The notes under the pieces: model-generated | Databases searched by the model: none | What the model saw: only the letters and a program-made list of their open reading frames with translations | What the model was told of the DNA's origin: nothing | Shown here: piece after piece, positions 1 to 8,540 of the stretch | Position numbering within the stretch: the stretch's first letter is position 1 | How the letters are laid out: every line of letters starts with the position of its first letter | Program-made: the position numbers and the translations under genes | NCBI GenBank assembly: GCA_036378295.1 | Contig: DASUWS010000016.1 | Location: forward strand, 1 to 64,000 | Length of the DNA stretch: 64,000 nt | Direction: 5' to 3' | DNA from: DAHUXT01 sp036378295 | GTDB lineage: Bacteria; Chloroflexota; Ktedonobacteria; Ktedonobacterales; JADMIN01

Positions 1-2
1 GG

Positions 3-164
3 GAGTCACGGTCGCGCCCGGATGTCGGCATCGTACGGGTGAAGACGACCGGCTACAACCAGCGCGGCGAGGTGGTCATCGAGTTCAAGCGCGTCTTGCT
101 CGTCTACAAGCGCGGTCGCGCCCCAGTGATTCCCCGTCTCATGCCGGGAGGAGGCGCAGAATGA
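3..164 (+). CDS. MaoC-family dehydratase, C-terminal fragment
   Basis: Only the last 53 codons are in the window; the start lies upstream. The readable tail (RPDVGIVRVKTTGYNQ, then GEVVIEFKRVLLVYKR) matches the final beta strands of the MaoC hot-dog fold, which hydrates or dehydrates acyl-CoA thioesters. The stop overlaps the start of the next gene (ATGA at 161-164), so the two are probably translationally coupled. With an MmgE/PrpD neighbour, a branched dicarboxylic or acyl-CoA dehydration pathway is likely; the substrate cannot be read from this fragment. Confidence 0.72.
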   Translation, partial: ESRSRPDVGIVRVKTTGYNQRGEVVIEFKRVLLVYKRGRAPVIPRLMPGGGAE

Positions 165-1558
165 AAGTGACATCCTCACAGACGATAGCGGCCATCGGCC
201 CCACAGGCGAGCTTGCCTCGTTCCTCGCTGATCTGCGCTTCGAGGACATCCCCTCACTCGTTGTCCGCCGCGCGGAAGATCTCTTTCTCGACTGGCTCGC
301 CTCTGCCCTCGCCGGGCGAAACGCGCGGCCAGTCCGGGCGTTCGAGGCTATCGCCGCGACGATGGGGCCAGCGGATGGCCCGTGCGAAATCCTGGTCTCG
401 CGCCAGCGCACGTCGCCTCTCTTCGCCGCGCTGGTCAACGGGGCAGCGTCGCACGTCGTCGAGCAGGATGACGTTCACAACGGCTCGGTGTTCCATCCGG
501 GTACGGTAGTCTGGCCGGCGGTCCTTGCCGCCGCGCAACAGACCGGAGCAAGTGGGCGCGACCTCATCGCCGCTGGCGTCGTGGGATATGAGACAGGCAT
601 CCGCGTAGGTGAGGCGCTGGGTCGCTCGCACTACCGCGTCTTTCACACCACTGGCACAGCGGGCACCCTGGCCGCCGCTGCGGGCACAGCACACGTTCTC
701 GGCGCGGTTGCGCGGATGATGCTGCACGCGCTTGGTTCGGCGGGGACACAGGCGGCGGGGCTGTGGGAGTTCCTGCGCGACGCCGCCGACTCCAAGCAAC
801 TCCATACCGCGAAAGCGGCGGCTGATGGTCTGCTTGCCGCCTATCTCGCGCGCGAGGGGATGACAGGCGCGCTGCGCATTGTCGAGGGTGCGCAGGGCAT
901 GGCAGCCGGGATGTCTACCGACGCGTCGTTCGCGCCGCTCGTCACGGAGCTTGGCTCCCGCTGGTGTATGGCCGAGACATCGTTCAAATTCCACGCATCC
1001 TGCCGCCATACCCATCCCGCCGCCGACGCCCTGCTCCAACTGATGCGCGAGGAGAGTTTGTCCGCCGAGGATGTCCGCCACGTGCGGGCGCGTGTGCATC
1101 AGGCGGCGATAGACGTGTTAGCGCCCGCCGCGCGCGCCGAAACCATCCATCAGGCCAAATTCTCCATGCCGTTCGTGCTCGCGCTGATCGCCCTGCGCGG
1201 GCACGCCGCCATCACTGACTTCAGCGATGAGTCTCTGAGCGACCCGGCAATTCGCGCCTTCATGCCGAAAGTCGAGATGGTGCTGGACCCAGAGATCGAT
1301 GCCGCCTATCCCGCCCGCTGGATTGGACTGGTGGAGGTCGAGGCAGCGGACGGGCGCACGCTCCGCTCGCGCGTGGATGTGCCCAGAGGCGACCCAGGCA
1401 ACACACTCACGCGCCCGGAGATCGAAGCGAAGGCACACCAATTGGCCGCGTTCCAGGATGGCGCAACGCCCGCCGAGATGGACAGACTCATCGCGCGCGT
1501 CTGGAATCTAGAGCATGAGCGCGACGTACGCGATCTGGTGTCACAGCCATCACGGTGA
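161..1558 (+). CDS. MmgE/PrpD family protein (2-methylcitrate dehydratase-like)
   Basis: A 465-residue protein of the MmgE/PrpD family, close to the usual length of about 450. Family landmarks include AEDLFLDWLASALAG near the N terminus, NGAASHVVEQDDVHNGSVFHPG around residues 87-108, and FKFHASCRHTHPAADAL near residue 275. Members dehydrate 2-methylcitrate, citrate or related acids without a metal cofactor. The start is set by a GGAGGAGG box just upstream and by the 4-bp overlap with the MaoC gene. It may act in propionate or branched-acid breakdown, but the true substrate is uncertain because many PrpD paralogues have other roles. Confidence 0.88.
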   Translation: MKVTSSQTIAAIGPTGELASFLADLRFEDIPSLVVRRAEDLFLDWLASALAGRNARPVRAFEAIAATMGPADGPCEILVSRQRTSPLFAALVNGAASHVVEQDDVHNGSVFHPGTVVWPAVLAAAQQTGASGRDLIAAGVVGYETGIRVGEALGRSHYRVFHTTGTAGTLAAAAGTAHVLGAVARMMLHALGSAGTQAAGLWEFLRDAADSKQLHTAKAAADGLLAAYLAREGMTGALRIVEGAQGMAAGMSTDASFAPLVTELGSRWCMAETSFKFHASCRHTHPAADALLQLMREESLSAEDVRHVRARVHQAAIDVLAPAARAETIHQAKFSMPFVLALIALRGHAAITDFSDESLSDPAIRAFMPKVEMVLDPEIDAAYPARWIGLVEVEAADGRTLRSRVDVPRGDPGNTLTRPEIEAKAHQLAAFQDGATPAEMDRLIARVWNLEHERDVRDLVSQPSR

Positions 1559-1599
1559 CGTCACAGCGTCACCCACCTTCCCGTAGCCCGGCTCGTGCG

Positions 1600-1608
1600 T
1601 GGTATAAT
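1600..1608 (+). promoter_or_regulatory. Extended -10 promoter of the Mrp-like gene
   Basis: TGGTATAAT is a perfect extended -10 element about 120 bp upstream of the start at 1731. No good -35 hexamer lies at 16-18 bp. The predicted transcript would begin near 1615 and have a leader of about 115 nt. Confidence 0.5.
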
Positions 1609-1730
1609 CCAACTTGGTAAGTCGGAATTACGCTGGCCCTGGCTGGCAGGGTTGGCGCGCCATATTCCCGCCGGTCACTCGCGGCTGTGCAGGCCGTGGA
1701 TACTCGTGCGGATGCTGCTGGGAGAGAACA

Positions 1731-2768
1731 ATGGCAGTTGAGATCACTGCGGATATGATCATCCATGACGTGGTGACACAATATCCACAGACGGTGAAGG
1801 TCTTTCAGGGACACGGGCTGCCCTGCACCGCCTGCCAGATAGGCGCGCGGGAAAGCGTTGCGGGCGGCGCGCGCACACATCGCCTGAATGCCGAGATGCT
1901 GCTCAACGACCTGAACAGGGTCGCCAACGGCCAGGAGGCGGAAGGCATCAAGCCCGCGACGAAAGCCCCGGTTGGCCGTGGCATCCCGCTACAGGTGATG
2001 GGCCAGCCGCAGGATAGCAAGATTCGCCATATCGTGGCGATCATGAGCGGCAAGGGCGGCGTCGGCAAATCGCTGGTGACGGGCCTGCTCGCCGTCGCGT
2101 TGCAGCGCCAGGGGTTGAAGGTCGGCGTTCTCGACGGCGACATCACCGGGCCGAGCATCGCTAAGGAGTTCGGCGTGCGGGGGCAGCCACGCAAGACGGA
2201 AGGCGGCATCGAGCCGTTGCGCTCGGTCGGCGGCATCAAGGTCATGTCGATGAACATGTTCCTGCCCGATTCAACCGATCCGGTTGTCTGGCGCGGTCCG
2301 ATGATCTCCAGCGCTATTCGCCAATTCTACAGCGATGCTGACTGGGGCAACCTCGATTTCCTGCTGGTAGACCTGCCGCCTGGCACCTCTGACGCGCCCA
2401 TGACGGTAATGCAGTCGCTGCCGGTGGATGGCGTCATCATCGTCTCCTCGCCGCAGATGCTGGCGACCGAGATTGTGGTGAAGTGCATCAAGATGGTGCA
2501 GACGCTGAAGGGCCGGATTCTCGGTGTGGTGGAGAATATGGCCTATCTCACCATGCCCGATGGCAGCCGCAACGAACTCTTCGGCCCAAGCAACGGTAAC
2601 GATCTCGTCTATCTGACCGGGGCGCCGCTGCTGGCGCAGATCCCGATTGACCCGGAGATAGCCATGCTCTGCGATGCGGGCAAGATCGAGGACTATAACA
2701 GCGACTCGTTCGACACGCTGGCCAGTAACTTCGTCGCGTCACTGAAGGTGCCAGCGAAGCGGGCCTGA
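1731..2768 (+). CDS. Mrp/ApbC-type Fe-S cluster carrier ATPase with N-terminal DUF1858 domain
   Basis: A 345-residue fusion. Residues 1-60 form a DUF1858-like module (ITADMIIHDVVTQYPQ, then a CTAC at 32-35). The rest is an Mrp/NBP35 P-loop ATPase: deviant Walker A SGKGGVGKS at 106-114, VWRGPM near 187 and LLVDLPPGTSDAP near 211. Family members deliver Fe-S clusters to apoproteins in the cytosol. The usual C-terminal CxxC that bridges the cluster is absent: the equivalent stretch reads ENMAYLTMPDGSRNELFG. ATG 1731 is chosen because GGGAGAG precedes it and homology begins there; an in-frame TTG at 1614 would add 39 residues without homology. An inverted repeat follows the stop. Confidence 0.88.
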   Translation: MAVEITADMIIHDVVTQYPQTVKVFQGHGLPCTACQIGARESVAGGARTHRLNAEMLLNDLNRVANGQEAEGIKPATKAPVGRGIPLQVMGQPQDSKIRHIVAIMSGKGGVGKSLVTGLLAVALQRQGLKVGVLDGDITGPSIAKEFGVRGQPRKTEGGIEPLRSVGGIKVMSMNMFLPDSTDPVVWRGPMISSAIRQFYSDADWGNLDFLLVDLPPGTSDAPMTVMQSLPVDGVIIVSSPQMLATEIVVKCIKMVQTLKGRILGVVENMAYLTMPDGSRNELFGPSNGNDLVYLTGAPLLAQIPIDPEIAMLCDAGKIEDYNSDSFDTLASNFVASLKVPAKRA

Positions 2769-2807
2769 TCATTATTGGCCCGACCCTGACCCCGACACGA
2801 CAGCATG

Positions 2808-2842
2808 CGAGTCCCCTGATACGCACAGTATCGGGGGACTCG
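2808..2842. terminator. Hairpin terminator between convergent genes
   Basis: A 13-bp stem (CGAGTCCCCTGAT against ATCGGGGGACTCG, one G-T wobble) encloses a 9-nt loop. It lies between the stop at 2768 and the convergent stop at 2926, so it may serve both strands. The following T run is weak. Confidence 0.65.
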
Positions 2843-2925
2843 TGTTTCCCGGAAGGCTGAAGCCGCGCCTGTGAGTTCACTCTGTTCACCGAAAAGGCTG
2901 CCTGCGCGGCCTGGTCCGTATTCCA

Positions 2926-4059
2926 TCATCCGCTGCCAGAGATGAAGAAGCTCCACGTCCACCAGGTCAGCATCGCCAGTGTCGCGGCGAGGGTGAGGAT
3001 CTGAGCCAGGAGCGCCATGCGGCTGGATTGCGGAGCCGGACGTGAGTGGCCCATCTTCTCCGCGTAGCTCAAGACCTGGGCAATCAGCTCGCCTCCAGGC
3101 GCTTTCGTCGCAAGCTCCGCCTCGCGCTCGTCCGCGGCAGCAATCGTGCGCAGGTAGCGTGGGTCGTCGCCCATCCACTTGAAGCTATCCGGCTGCGTGA
3201 AGTACCACAAGACATAGGATGCGTTGTACTCGAAGGCTTCTGTCAGCAGCGTAAGCGCGCGATCGGCTCCGTCTGGCTGCTTACTCAGACGCTCGGCCTC
3301 CTCGACGAGCGCAAGCGCCCGTAAAGCGGGAATATTCCTGGCTGCCCTTTGCAACACCTGAAAGGCTTTCGAGGCAGCGTCCCTGCGCTTGAGCGCGCGT
3401 TCGGCGCGGCACAGAACCGCCAGACCGGCAACATAGTGCTCGCGACGGGCGAGTGGTAGCAGCGACTGCACATCCTTGAACGCCGCCAGCGCCAGCGCCT
3501 CCGCCTCGGCAGGCATGTCCCGCGCAAGCATCGCTCCGGCAAGGGCAGCGTTGGCACTGATCGAGCGCTCGCGCGAGAGCGATTGCGCTAGCCGCGCCGC
3601 ATCCGCGGCCTCGTTATAGCGATTCAGCGCCAGCAACGCCGCGGCGCAGTTCCCCAGCGTCTCAGGGTCAGCAGAAATCGCGACCGCTTCGAGCGCGGTA
3701 TGGAGGGCTTCGTCTGGCCGCCCAAGCATCCACAGGGCCGTCGTGCAGCGGTTGAGCCAGACCAGTCGGCGGGTCCCTTTCCATGCCGCCGCGCCGCGCA
3801 CGGCCAACGCATTCTGGCAGCGCCGCGCCGCCGCTTCGTAGTTGCCTCGCTGCATCTCAGCATCGGCACGCACCGCGGGCGAGAGCATGCGCGCCATGCG
3901 CAGCCCGGCAAACCAGAGGATGACTCCAAACAGCGGCAAGCCTCCGAGCGGCTGGGATATTCGCACCGAGATGACGGTTGGCAGGGCCACCACCAGAAGC
4001 CAGGAGATGGCCAGGCCAACCGTGAATACCCTGCTGCGGTCGCCCATCGTGATCTTCAT
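2926..4059 (-). CDS. Membrane-anchored TPR-like helical repeat protein
   Basis: A 377-residue protein. Two hydrophobic segments at about residues 12-30 and 37-55 are followed by a long alanine-rich helical region (about 65-330) with TPR-like pairs such as GNYEAAARRCQNALAV and GRPDEALHTALEAVAI. A final membrane helix lies near residues 345-372 (ILTLAATLAMLTWWTWSFF). TPR arrays mediate protein contacts; here the array should be tethered to the cytoplasmic membrane. It starts 25 bp after the GT87 gene, so the two probably share a transcript. No partner or enzymatic role can be read. An ATG five codons downstream is an alternative start. Confidence 0.7.
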   Translation of the reverse strand: MKITMGDRSRVFTVGLAISWLLVVALPTVISVRISQPLGGLPLFGVILWFAGLRMARMLSPAVRADAEMQRGNYEAAARRCQNALAVRGAAAWKGTRRLVWLNRCTTALWMLGRPDEALHTALEAVAISADPETLGNCAAALLALNRYNEAADAARLAQSLSRERSISANAALAGAMLARDMPAEAEALALAAFKDVQSLLPLARREHYVAGLAVLCRAERALKRRDAASKAFQVLQRAARNIPALRALALVEEAERLSKQPDGADRALTLLTEAFEYNASYVLWYFTQPDSFKWMGDDPRYLRTIAAADEREAELATKAPGGELIAQVLSYAEKMGHSRPAPQSSRMALLAQILTLAATLAMLTWWTWSFFISGSG

Positions 4060-4084
4060 AGCTCGTCTATCTCAACTATCTTAT

Positions 4085-5548
4085 CTATCTCGTCGCTGTT
4101 GGCGTGGTATCGGCGCCCGTTCCCATCACAGCCGGGGCGTGTTCTTCACCGGTGGGCGCTCTTGCGGACCTCGCTCCGTGTCCACTGCGCAGGATGGCGC
4201 GCACGGTCACATAGAGCAGCAGCAGGTTACGCAGCGCGATCACCGGCATAAACTGCCAGCTAAACGGCGAATCCCAGATCGGTGCGCGCAGACCATAGAC
4301 AATCGGGAAATCCAGGGTGGTCAGGGCGCCAATGGCAAGCCAGAGCAGGTCGAAGCCCTCCACGGCGGCGACAATCGGCAATACCCAGATGACATACTGC
4401 GGGCTGAAGATCTTATTGGTCACGAGCACCGCACAGAGACACGCCAGCACCGCCTGGCCAACCGTCATCCGCCCGCGCATCTGCCGCCAATAGACTACCA
4501 GACATCCCACAATCAGCGCTATGGCTGAGAGCGGTTTGAGCACAACATCTAGTGGACCAACCATATTGAGTGAGACGAACGAGAAGTCTGGATGTGCGGG
4601 GATACCCACGAACGTCCCTAGCCAGAGGAGTGTGGCGGGCGTGGATTCGATCTGCAATGGGCGGTCGCTGGCATAGGTGAAGCCAGAGAGCGCGGCGGTG
4701 CCAGCAACGGCCATTGCTCCAGCAAAGGCCAGCACCACCACGCCGAGGCAGAGCGCCGCGCCAGACACAACGGCGCGTACTGCCGGGTCGTTGCGCGCGA
4801 AAGTTGCCAGCGCGCGTATCCCGCCGCGCCACGAAACACTCGCGGGATGTGACGCCCGCACGTCCTGCCAGTGCGCGATCATCACGATTGGCAGCAGGAA
4901 AGCGGGATACAGCTTGAGCAGGATGCCCGCCGCCAGCAGCAGATACGCCACGGCAAAACGCTTGCGCTCGGTAGCCCAGAGCGCGGCGAGTGTTGTCAGC
5001 GCTGGCACGATATCGAAGCGCGCCGTCAAGACGGCATCCGAGCCGACGAGCAGGTATAGCAGATAGATCAGTCCGCGCCTGCGCGTGGAGAAGCGCAAGA
5101 AACCCGCGTACCCGATCACCACCACGAGCGCCATCCAGATCGAGAAGACGGTCTGAATGTCCTTCAGGGGCGGCAGGAGCGTGAGCGAGAAGGGAATGAT
5201 GGCCAGGGGCGGGTACTCAACAGGCAGTTGGTGAAGCGGGGGATGAGAAAGCCAGAAGGCCTGCGCGTAGGTGTTGTATTCGATCACGTCACCAGAGGTA
5301 AGCTTCCAGTGTGTTACAGCATACATCCGGCCCGCGATGACGAGCGCAAAGACGGCGGCCAGTTCCACGATCCGAAACACCACTGCTGGTATGCGCAGTG
5401 ACAGGCGATCCTGTACGCGCTGCGAGAGTGCGCGTGGCTCGGACACGGTGTCTACCTCCATCGTCAGTGTATGCTCCGCCGGGAACCGCTCAGCTACCCG
5501 CCGCGCAACGTGCGTCGCATCGTATGTTACCACGGACCCGGCGCTCAT
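4085..5548 (-). CDS. GT87-type (DUF2029) polyprenol-phosphate mannosyltransferase, multi-pass membrane protein
   Basis: Up to 487 residues with about ten hydrophobic segments. GT87-like landmarks are VEYPPLAIIPFSL in the first large loop, RFDIVPALTTLAALWA, and AAGILLKLYPAFLLPIV. The family transfers mannose or another sugar from a polyprenyl-phosphate donor to envelope glycolipids. The start is uncertain: ATG 5548 adds 29 residues to ATG 5461, and neither has a strong ribosome binding site. The 5548 start runs to within 76 bp of the divergent isomerase gene. The TPR membrane protein follows 25 bp downstream in the same direction. Confidence 0.75.
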   Translation of the reverse strand: MSAGSVVTYDATHVARRVAERFPAEHTLTMEVDTVSEPRALSQRVQDRLSLRIPAVVFRIVELAAVFALVIAGRMYAVTHWKLTSGDVIEYNTYAQAFWLSHPPLHQLPVEYPPLAIIPFSLTLLPPLKDIQTVFSIWMALVVVIGYAGFLRFSTRRRGLIYLLYLLVGSDAVLTARFDIVPALTTLAALWATERKRFAVAYLLLAAGILLKLYPAFLLPIVMIAHWQDVRASHPASVSWRGGIRALATFARNDPAVRAVVSGAALCLGVVVLAFAGAMAVAGTAALSGFTYASDRPLQIESTPATLLWLGTFVGIPAHPDFSFVSLNMVGPLDVVLKPLSAIALIVGCLVVYWRQMRGRMTVGQAVLACLCAVLVTNKIFSPQYVIWVLPIVAAVEGFDLLWLAIGALTTLDFPIVYGLRAPIWDSPFSWQFMPVIALRNLLLLYVTVRAILRSGHGARSARAPTGEEHAPAVMGTGADTTPTATR

Positions 5549-5587
5549 GACGAAACATCCACCAGAGCCACCGGGCAGACTGCTGTG

Positions 5588-5617
5588 TTGACCCTGGCAT
5601 CCTACACGGGGTATGCT
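5588..5617 (+). promoter_or_regulatory. Sigma70-type promoter placing the start site at the ATG
   Basis: TTGACC at 5588-5593 and TATGCT at 5612-5617 are separated by 18 bp. A start 6-7 nt beyond the -10 falls on or next to the ATG at 5624, so the mRNA would be leaderless. Confidence 0.4.
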
Positions 5618-5623
5618 TCAGGC

Positions 5624-6442
5624 ATGCGCATTAGCTTTTCGACAGCCACCTTCTATAGCAACAGCCTGGAATACAGCCTGCGCCTCGCACGCGATGCAGG
5701 GTATGACGGGGTGGAACTGGCATTAGGCGTCGGTTACCAGCTTTGCGGCCCGCGACCATATCTCCGTGCTATCCAGGCAATTGGCGTGCCAGTGCTGAGC
5801 GTGCATCCACCGTTCCTGCGCCTGCGGATCGGCGGATGGCCCCTCGCAGTTTCACGCCGCATGACCAGCCTCACCAGTGTCGCGCATCTGGTGGACGCGC
5901 CCCTCTGTGTCTCGCATGTGCCCGACCTGCGCAGCAAAGACTCGCGCCGCGCCAATCTCTTCAAGCGCGCCATTGCCCTTGGCTACGAGACGGCGCCGGG
6001 GAATGTCACGATCGCGCTCGAAACGACGCAATACGCTGGGCGCCCGCCGCACCTGCTGGATGATGTCGCGACGCTGACCGCATTCGCAGCCGAACACAAC
6101 TGTGGCATTACGCTCGATACCTGCCATACTGGCGCCAACGGTGAAGACCTGCTGGCGGTGTATGACATTGCGCGGCCCCTGCTGCGCAATCTGCACCTGA
6201 GCGACACGCGCGGCACCGGACCGCGCGCGCGTACCCACGTCATGCCTGGCGAGGGCGACCTACCTCTCCAGGAATTGCTGAGCCGGATGGCCAGTGACGG
6301 CTATGACGGCCTCATCACGATGGAGCTACACCCGCGTGAGGTTGGCTTTTTCGGCAGACGGCGCCAGGAACAGCGCCTGCGCCAGGCGCGCGAGTTTGTG
6401 CTGGCAGCGATGGGCGCCGAGCCAGCGTCCATTGCGGAGTGA
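5624..6442 (+). CDS. Sugar phosphate isomerase/epimerase-like TIM-barrel protein
   Basis: A 272-residue protein of the xylose isomerase-like / AP endonuclease 2 TIM-barrel superfamily. Visible strand ends include MRISFSTATFYSN, DAGYDGVELALG, VTIALETTQYAG, CGITLDTCHTGANG and GYDGLITMELHP. The conserved E, D, H and E residues of these strands normally bind a metal in isomerases and epimerases acting on sugars or inositol. The start is ATG 5624, where homology begins; the open frame continues 51 codons upstream without homology. No Shine-Dalgarno box is visible, which fits a leaderless transcript. The substrate is unknown. Confidence 0.75.
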   Translation: MRISFSTATFYSNSLEYSLRLARDAGYDGVELALGVGYQLCGPRPYLRAIQAIGVPVLSVHPPFLRLRIGGWPLAVSRRMTSLTSVAHLVDAPLCVSHVPDLRSKDSRRANLFKRAIALGYETAPGNVTIALETTQYAGRPPHLLDDVATLTAFAAEHNCGITLDTCHTGANGEDLLAVYDIARPLLRNLHLSDTRGTGPRARTHVMPGEGDLPLQELLSRMASDGYDGLITMELHPREVGFFGRRRQEQRLRQAREFVLAAMGAEPASIAE

Positions 6443-6517
6443 CATCTCCCTATGGCGGAGCGCCAGGGGTGGGGCGCTATCCAGCGGCGCGAAGTCGATA
6501 GCATTTTCTGCGCAGCA

Positions 6518-7441
6518 TCATGCCTGAGCCACTGCCGTGACATCAATGCGGGCGGGGTGAGTATAGATGTTCATGGAGGGACCACGCAGGAAGGCTGCCA
6601 GGGTGACGCCGCTTTCACGCGCCAGATCCACCGCCAGGCTCGACGGCGCGGATACAGCCGCCACGAGGGGGATGCCAGCGGCAACCACCTTCTGGACGAT
6701 CTCGAACGAGAGCCTGCCACTGACGAGCAGCATTGCCTGACGCAGAGGAAGCGTATTATCGAGCAGGGCGCGGCCAATGAGCTTATCCACCGCGTTGTGG
6801 CGCCCAACATCCTCACGTAATGCCAGCAGGGAGCCGTCGGGTGCGAAGAGTCCGGCAGCATGCAGGCCACCCGTAGACGCGAAGACGCGCTGCTCGGCAC
6901 GCAGCCGGTCCGGCAGGCTACAGAGCACCTCGGTGGTCGTCAGCGGCTCGTGCGCGGCGAGTGGAGGGAAGGCGGCGCAGACCGCCGCGATACTGTTGCG
7001 GCCACAGACCCCACAACTGGCGTTCACAGCGAAAGCGCGCGAGACACCTCCCAGGCGCATACGCTCCGCAAGCGCCGCCCCGGATGCGGGGATGAGGTCC
7101 AGCACATTGGGCGATGGCAGGCCGTCGTCATCCAGGCCCGCGGCAATGACTCCCAGCTCGTCGCGGCTCACGATCAGCCCTTCACTATACAGAAAACCCA
7201 CCGCCAGCTCGTCATCGGCCCCAGGGGTGCGCATGATGACCGCAATCGTCTCTGTGGAGAGTGGATCGCCGCCCACGCGCAGCCGGATCTCCAGCGGCTC
7301 CTCGACCACCAGCTCATCTTCGATGGACGTCGCCAGACCAGCATGCCACCGTACGAGAGAGGCCGTGGTCTGGCGCAGTGGGTCGGCGTGGGAGCGGGTC
7401 GGTGGCCGCAGGCGGCGCGTATCGCCCGGTTGATCGTCCAT
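6518..7441 (-). CDS. fdhD: Formate dehydrogenase accessory sulfurtransferase FdhD
   Basis: A 307-residue protein with FdhD landmarks: DDELAVGFLYSEGLI near residue 77, the CGVC pair at 143-146 in NASCGVCGRNS, STGGLHAAGLF, REDVGRHNAVDKLIG, and SGRLSFEIVQKVVAAGIP. FdhD moves sulfur from the cysteine desulfurase IscS to the molybdenum bis-MGD cofactor of formate dehydrogenase in the cytosol, and the CxxC cysteines carry the sulfur. GAGGGGG six bases before ATG 7441 supports the start. No formate dehydrogenase is in the window. A TetR gene lies 109 bp upstream in the same direction. Confidence 0.93.
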   Translation of the reverse strand: MDDQPGDTRRLRPPTRSHADPLRQTTASLVRWHAGLATSIEDELVVEEPLEIRLRVGGDPLSTETIAVIMRTPGADDELAVGFLYSEGLIVSRDELGVIAAGLDDDGLPSPNVLDLIPASGAALAERMRLGGVSRAFAVNASCGVCGRNSIAAVCAAFPPLAAHEPLTTTEVLCSLPDRLRAEQRVFASTGGLHAAGLFAPDGSLLALREDVGRHNAVDKLIGRALLDNTLPLRQAMLLVSGRLSFEIVQKVVAAGIPLVAAVSAPSSLAVDLARESGVTLAAFLRGPSMNIYTHPARIDVTAVAQA

Positions 7442-7550
7442 GCGTATCCCCCTCAGATGCTTCCGATGGCGTCGTAGGTGTTGTCAGTATACACCTCTAC
7501 TCGCGCAACAGGTATTCTCCGTCTCGCGCTCCGCTGCGCTGGCGGAGTGC

Positions 7551-8267
7551 TCAGGAAGGGGAAGCGTAGATGGCTCGATAGATCATGTCGGTGACACCCT
7601 CGATGATGCGTATCTCGCCCGGCTCAGGCCACGCGTGCATGCTGAGTGCATCTACCAATGACAGGATGGCAAGCGCGGTCACCTCGACATCCAGGCCCTC
7701 CCATGCTCGCCCGCGCCGCTGCGCGTGCTGAAGCTGCTCCATCAACCGCTCTTGGGTGTGGCGGCGAATGACCTGCTGGTAGGGAATCAACTCGGGCTCG
7801 GAGAACATCGCTTCGTGCCAGACACGCCGCAGCCCTGAGCGGTCATTTTCGCGCAGGGTCACGGCCACGGCTGCCCGGATGTGCGCGCGAGCGTTGTCGT
7901 GGCTCAAATCCATGTTGGCAAGGCGAAGCTGACCGAAGATATCATCAAGCTGCCCGACGACGAGCGCCAGCAGAATCTGCCGTTTGTTGCGAAAGTAGTT
8001 GTAGAACGTGCCGATGCTGACGCCCGCTGCCTCGGCAATCATATCGGCAGTCGTCGTCGCATAGCCGCGCTCGGCAAAGATCCGGGCGGCGGCGCGGAGC
8101 AGACTGGCACGCTTCTCCCGGCTGCGTGTCTGTTGTGGGGCGCGTGGCAGATCACTCAGCGCGACGGCAAGCGCGGCATCCAGGGACGCGCGTTCGGTAT
8201 CTCGTGGCGACCTTCTGTGCCGTGGTGTCGGCGGCTCGTACGTGGTGTCATATGTGCGGGTACTCAT
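7551..8267 (-). CDS. TetR/AcrR family transcriptional regulator
   Basis: A 238-residue repressor-like protein. After a basic N-terminal tail of about 50 residues comes the TetR helix-turn-helix: RAAARIFAERGYATTTADMI, then GVSIGTFYNYFRNKRQILL. The C-terminal half is the variable helical ligand-binding and dimer domain. GGAG six bases before ATG 8267 decides the start; an in-frame ATG at 8318 would add 17 residues with a weaker site. It sits upstream of fdhD on the same strand and is divergent from the helical protein at 8541, so the 270-bp gap is a natural place for its operator. No clear palindrome was picked out there. Confidence 0.88.
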   Translation of the reverse strand: MSTRTYDTTYEPPTPRHRRSPRDTERASLDAALAVALSDLPRAPQQTRSREKRASLLRAAARIFAERGYATTTADMIAEAAGVSIGTFYNYFRNKRQILLALVVGQLDDIFGQLRLANMDLSHDNARAHIRAAVAVTLRENDRSGLRRVWHEAMFSEPELIPYQQVIRRHTQERLMEQLQHAQRRGRAWEGLDVEVTALAILSLVDALSMHAWPEPGEIRIIEGVTDMIYRAIYASPS

Positions 8268-8403
8268 CCATGTCTCCATCCCGCTGCTGACGGGTTCTGC
8301 TGCCAGATAGTAGCGCATCTGCCCGCGTTCATGCTATCGTGCGTGCAGTAAAGACACCCTGGAGAGCCGCGTGGCGATGCCAGCCGCTTCTGTTTCTGCC
8401 CGC

Positions 8404-8432
8404 TTGCCGGCTGTGTGCGGCTGTGAGACAAT
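8404..8432 (+). promoter_or_regulatory. Candidate sigma70 promoter for the gene at 8541
   Basis: TTGCCG (8404-8409) and GACAAT (8427-8432) are separated by 17 bp. The predicted transcript would start near 8439, giving a leader of about 100 nt before ATG 8541. Confidence 0.35.
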
Positions 8433-8540
8433 GCGGTACGATACCACTTGGGAGATCGCTGCAAAGGACGGGATCAGGTAGCTGCTCTCCAGGGACGGAG
8501 ATGTTGTGCAATGGCGCATTCAGATCAAGTGAGGGAACGC

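Noticed and set aside
1614..1730. Upstream extension of the Mrp-like protein
   Set aside because: It starts at a TTG just after the -10 box, has no ribosome binding site, and the 39 residues show no domain.
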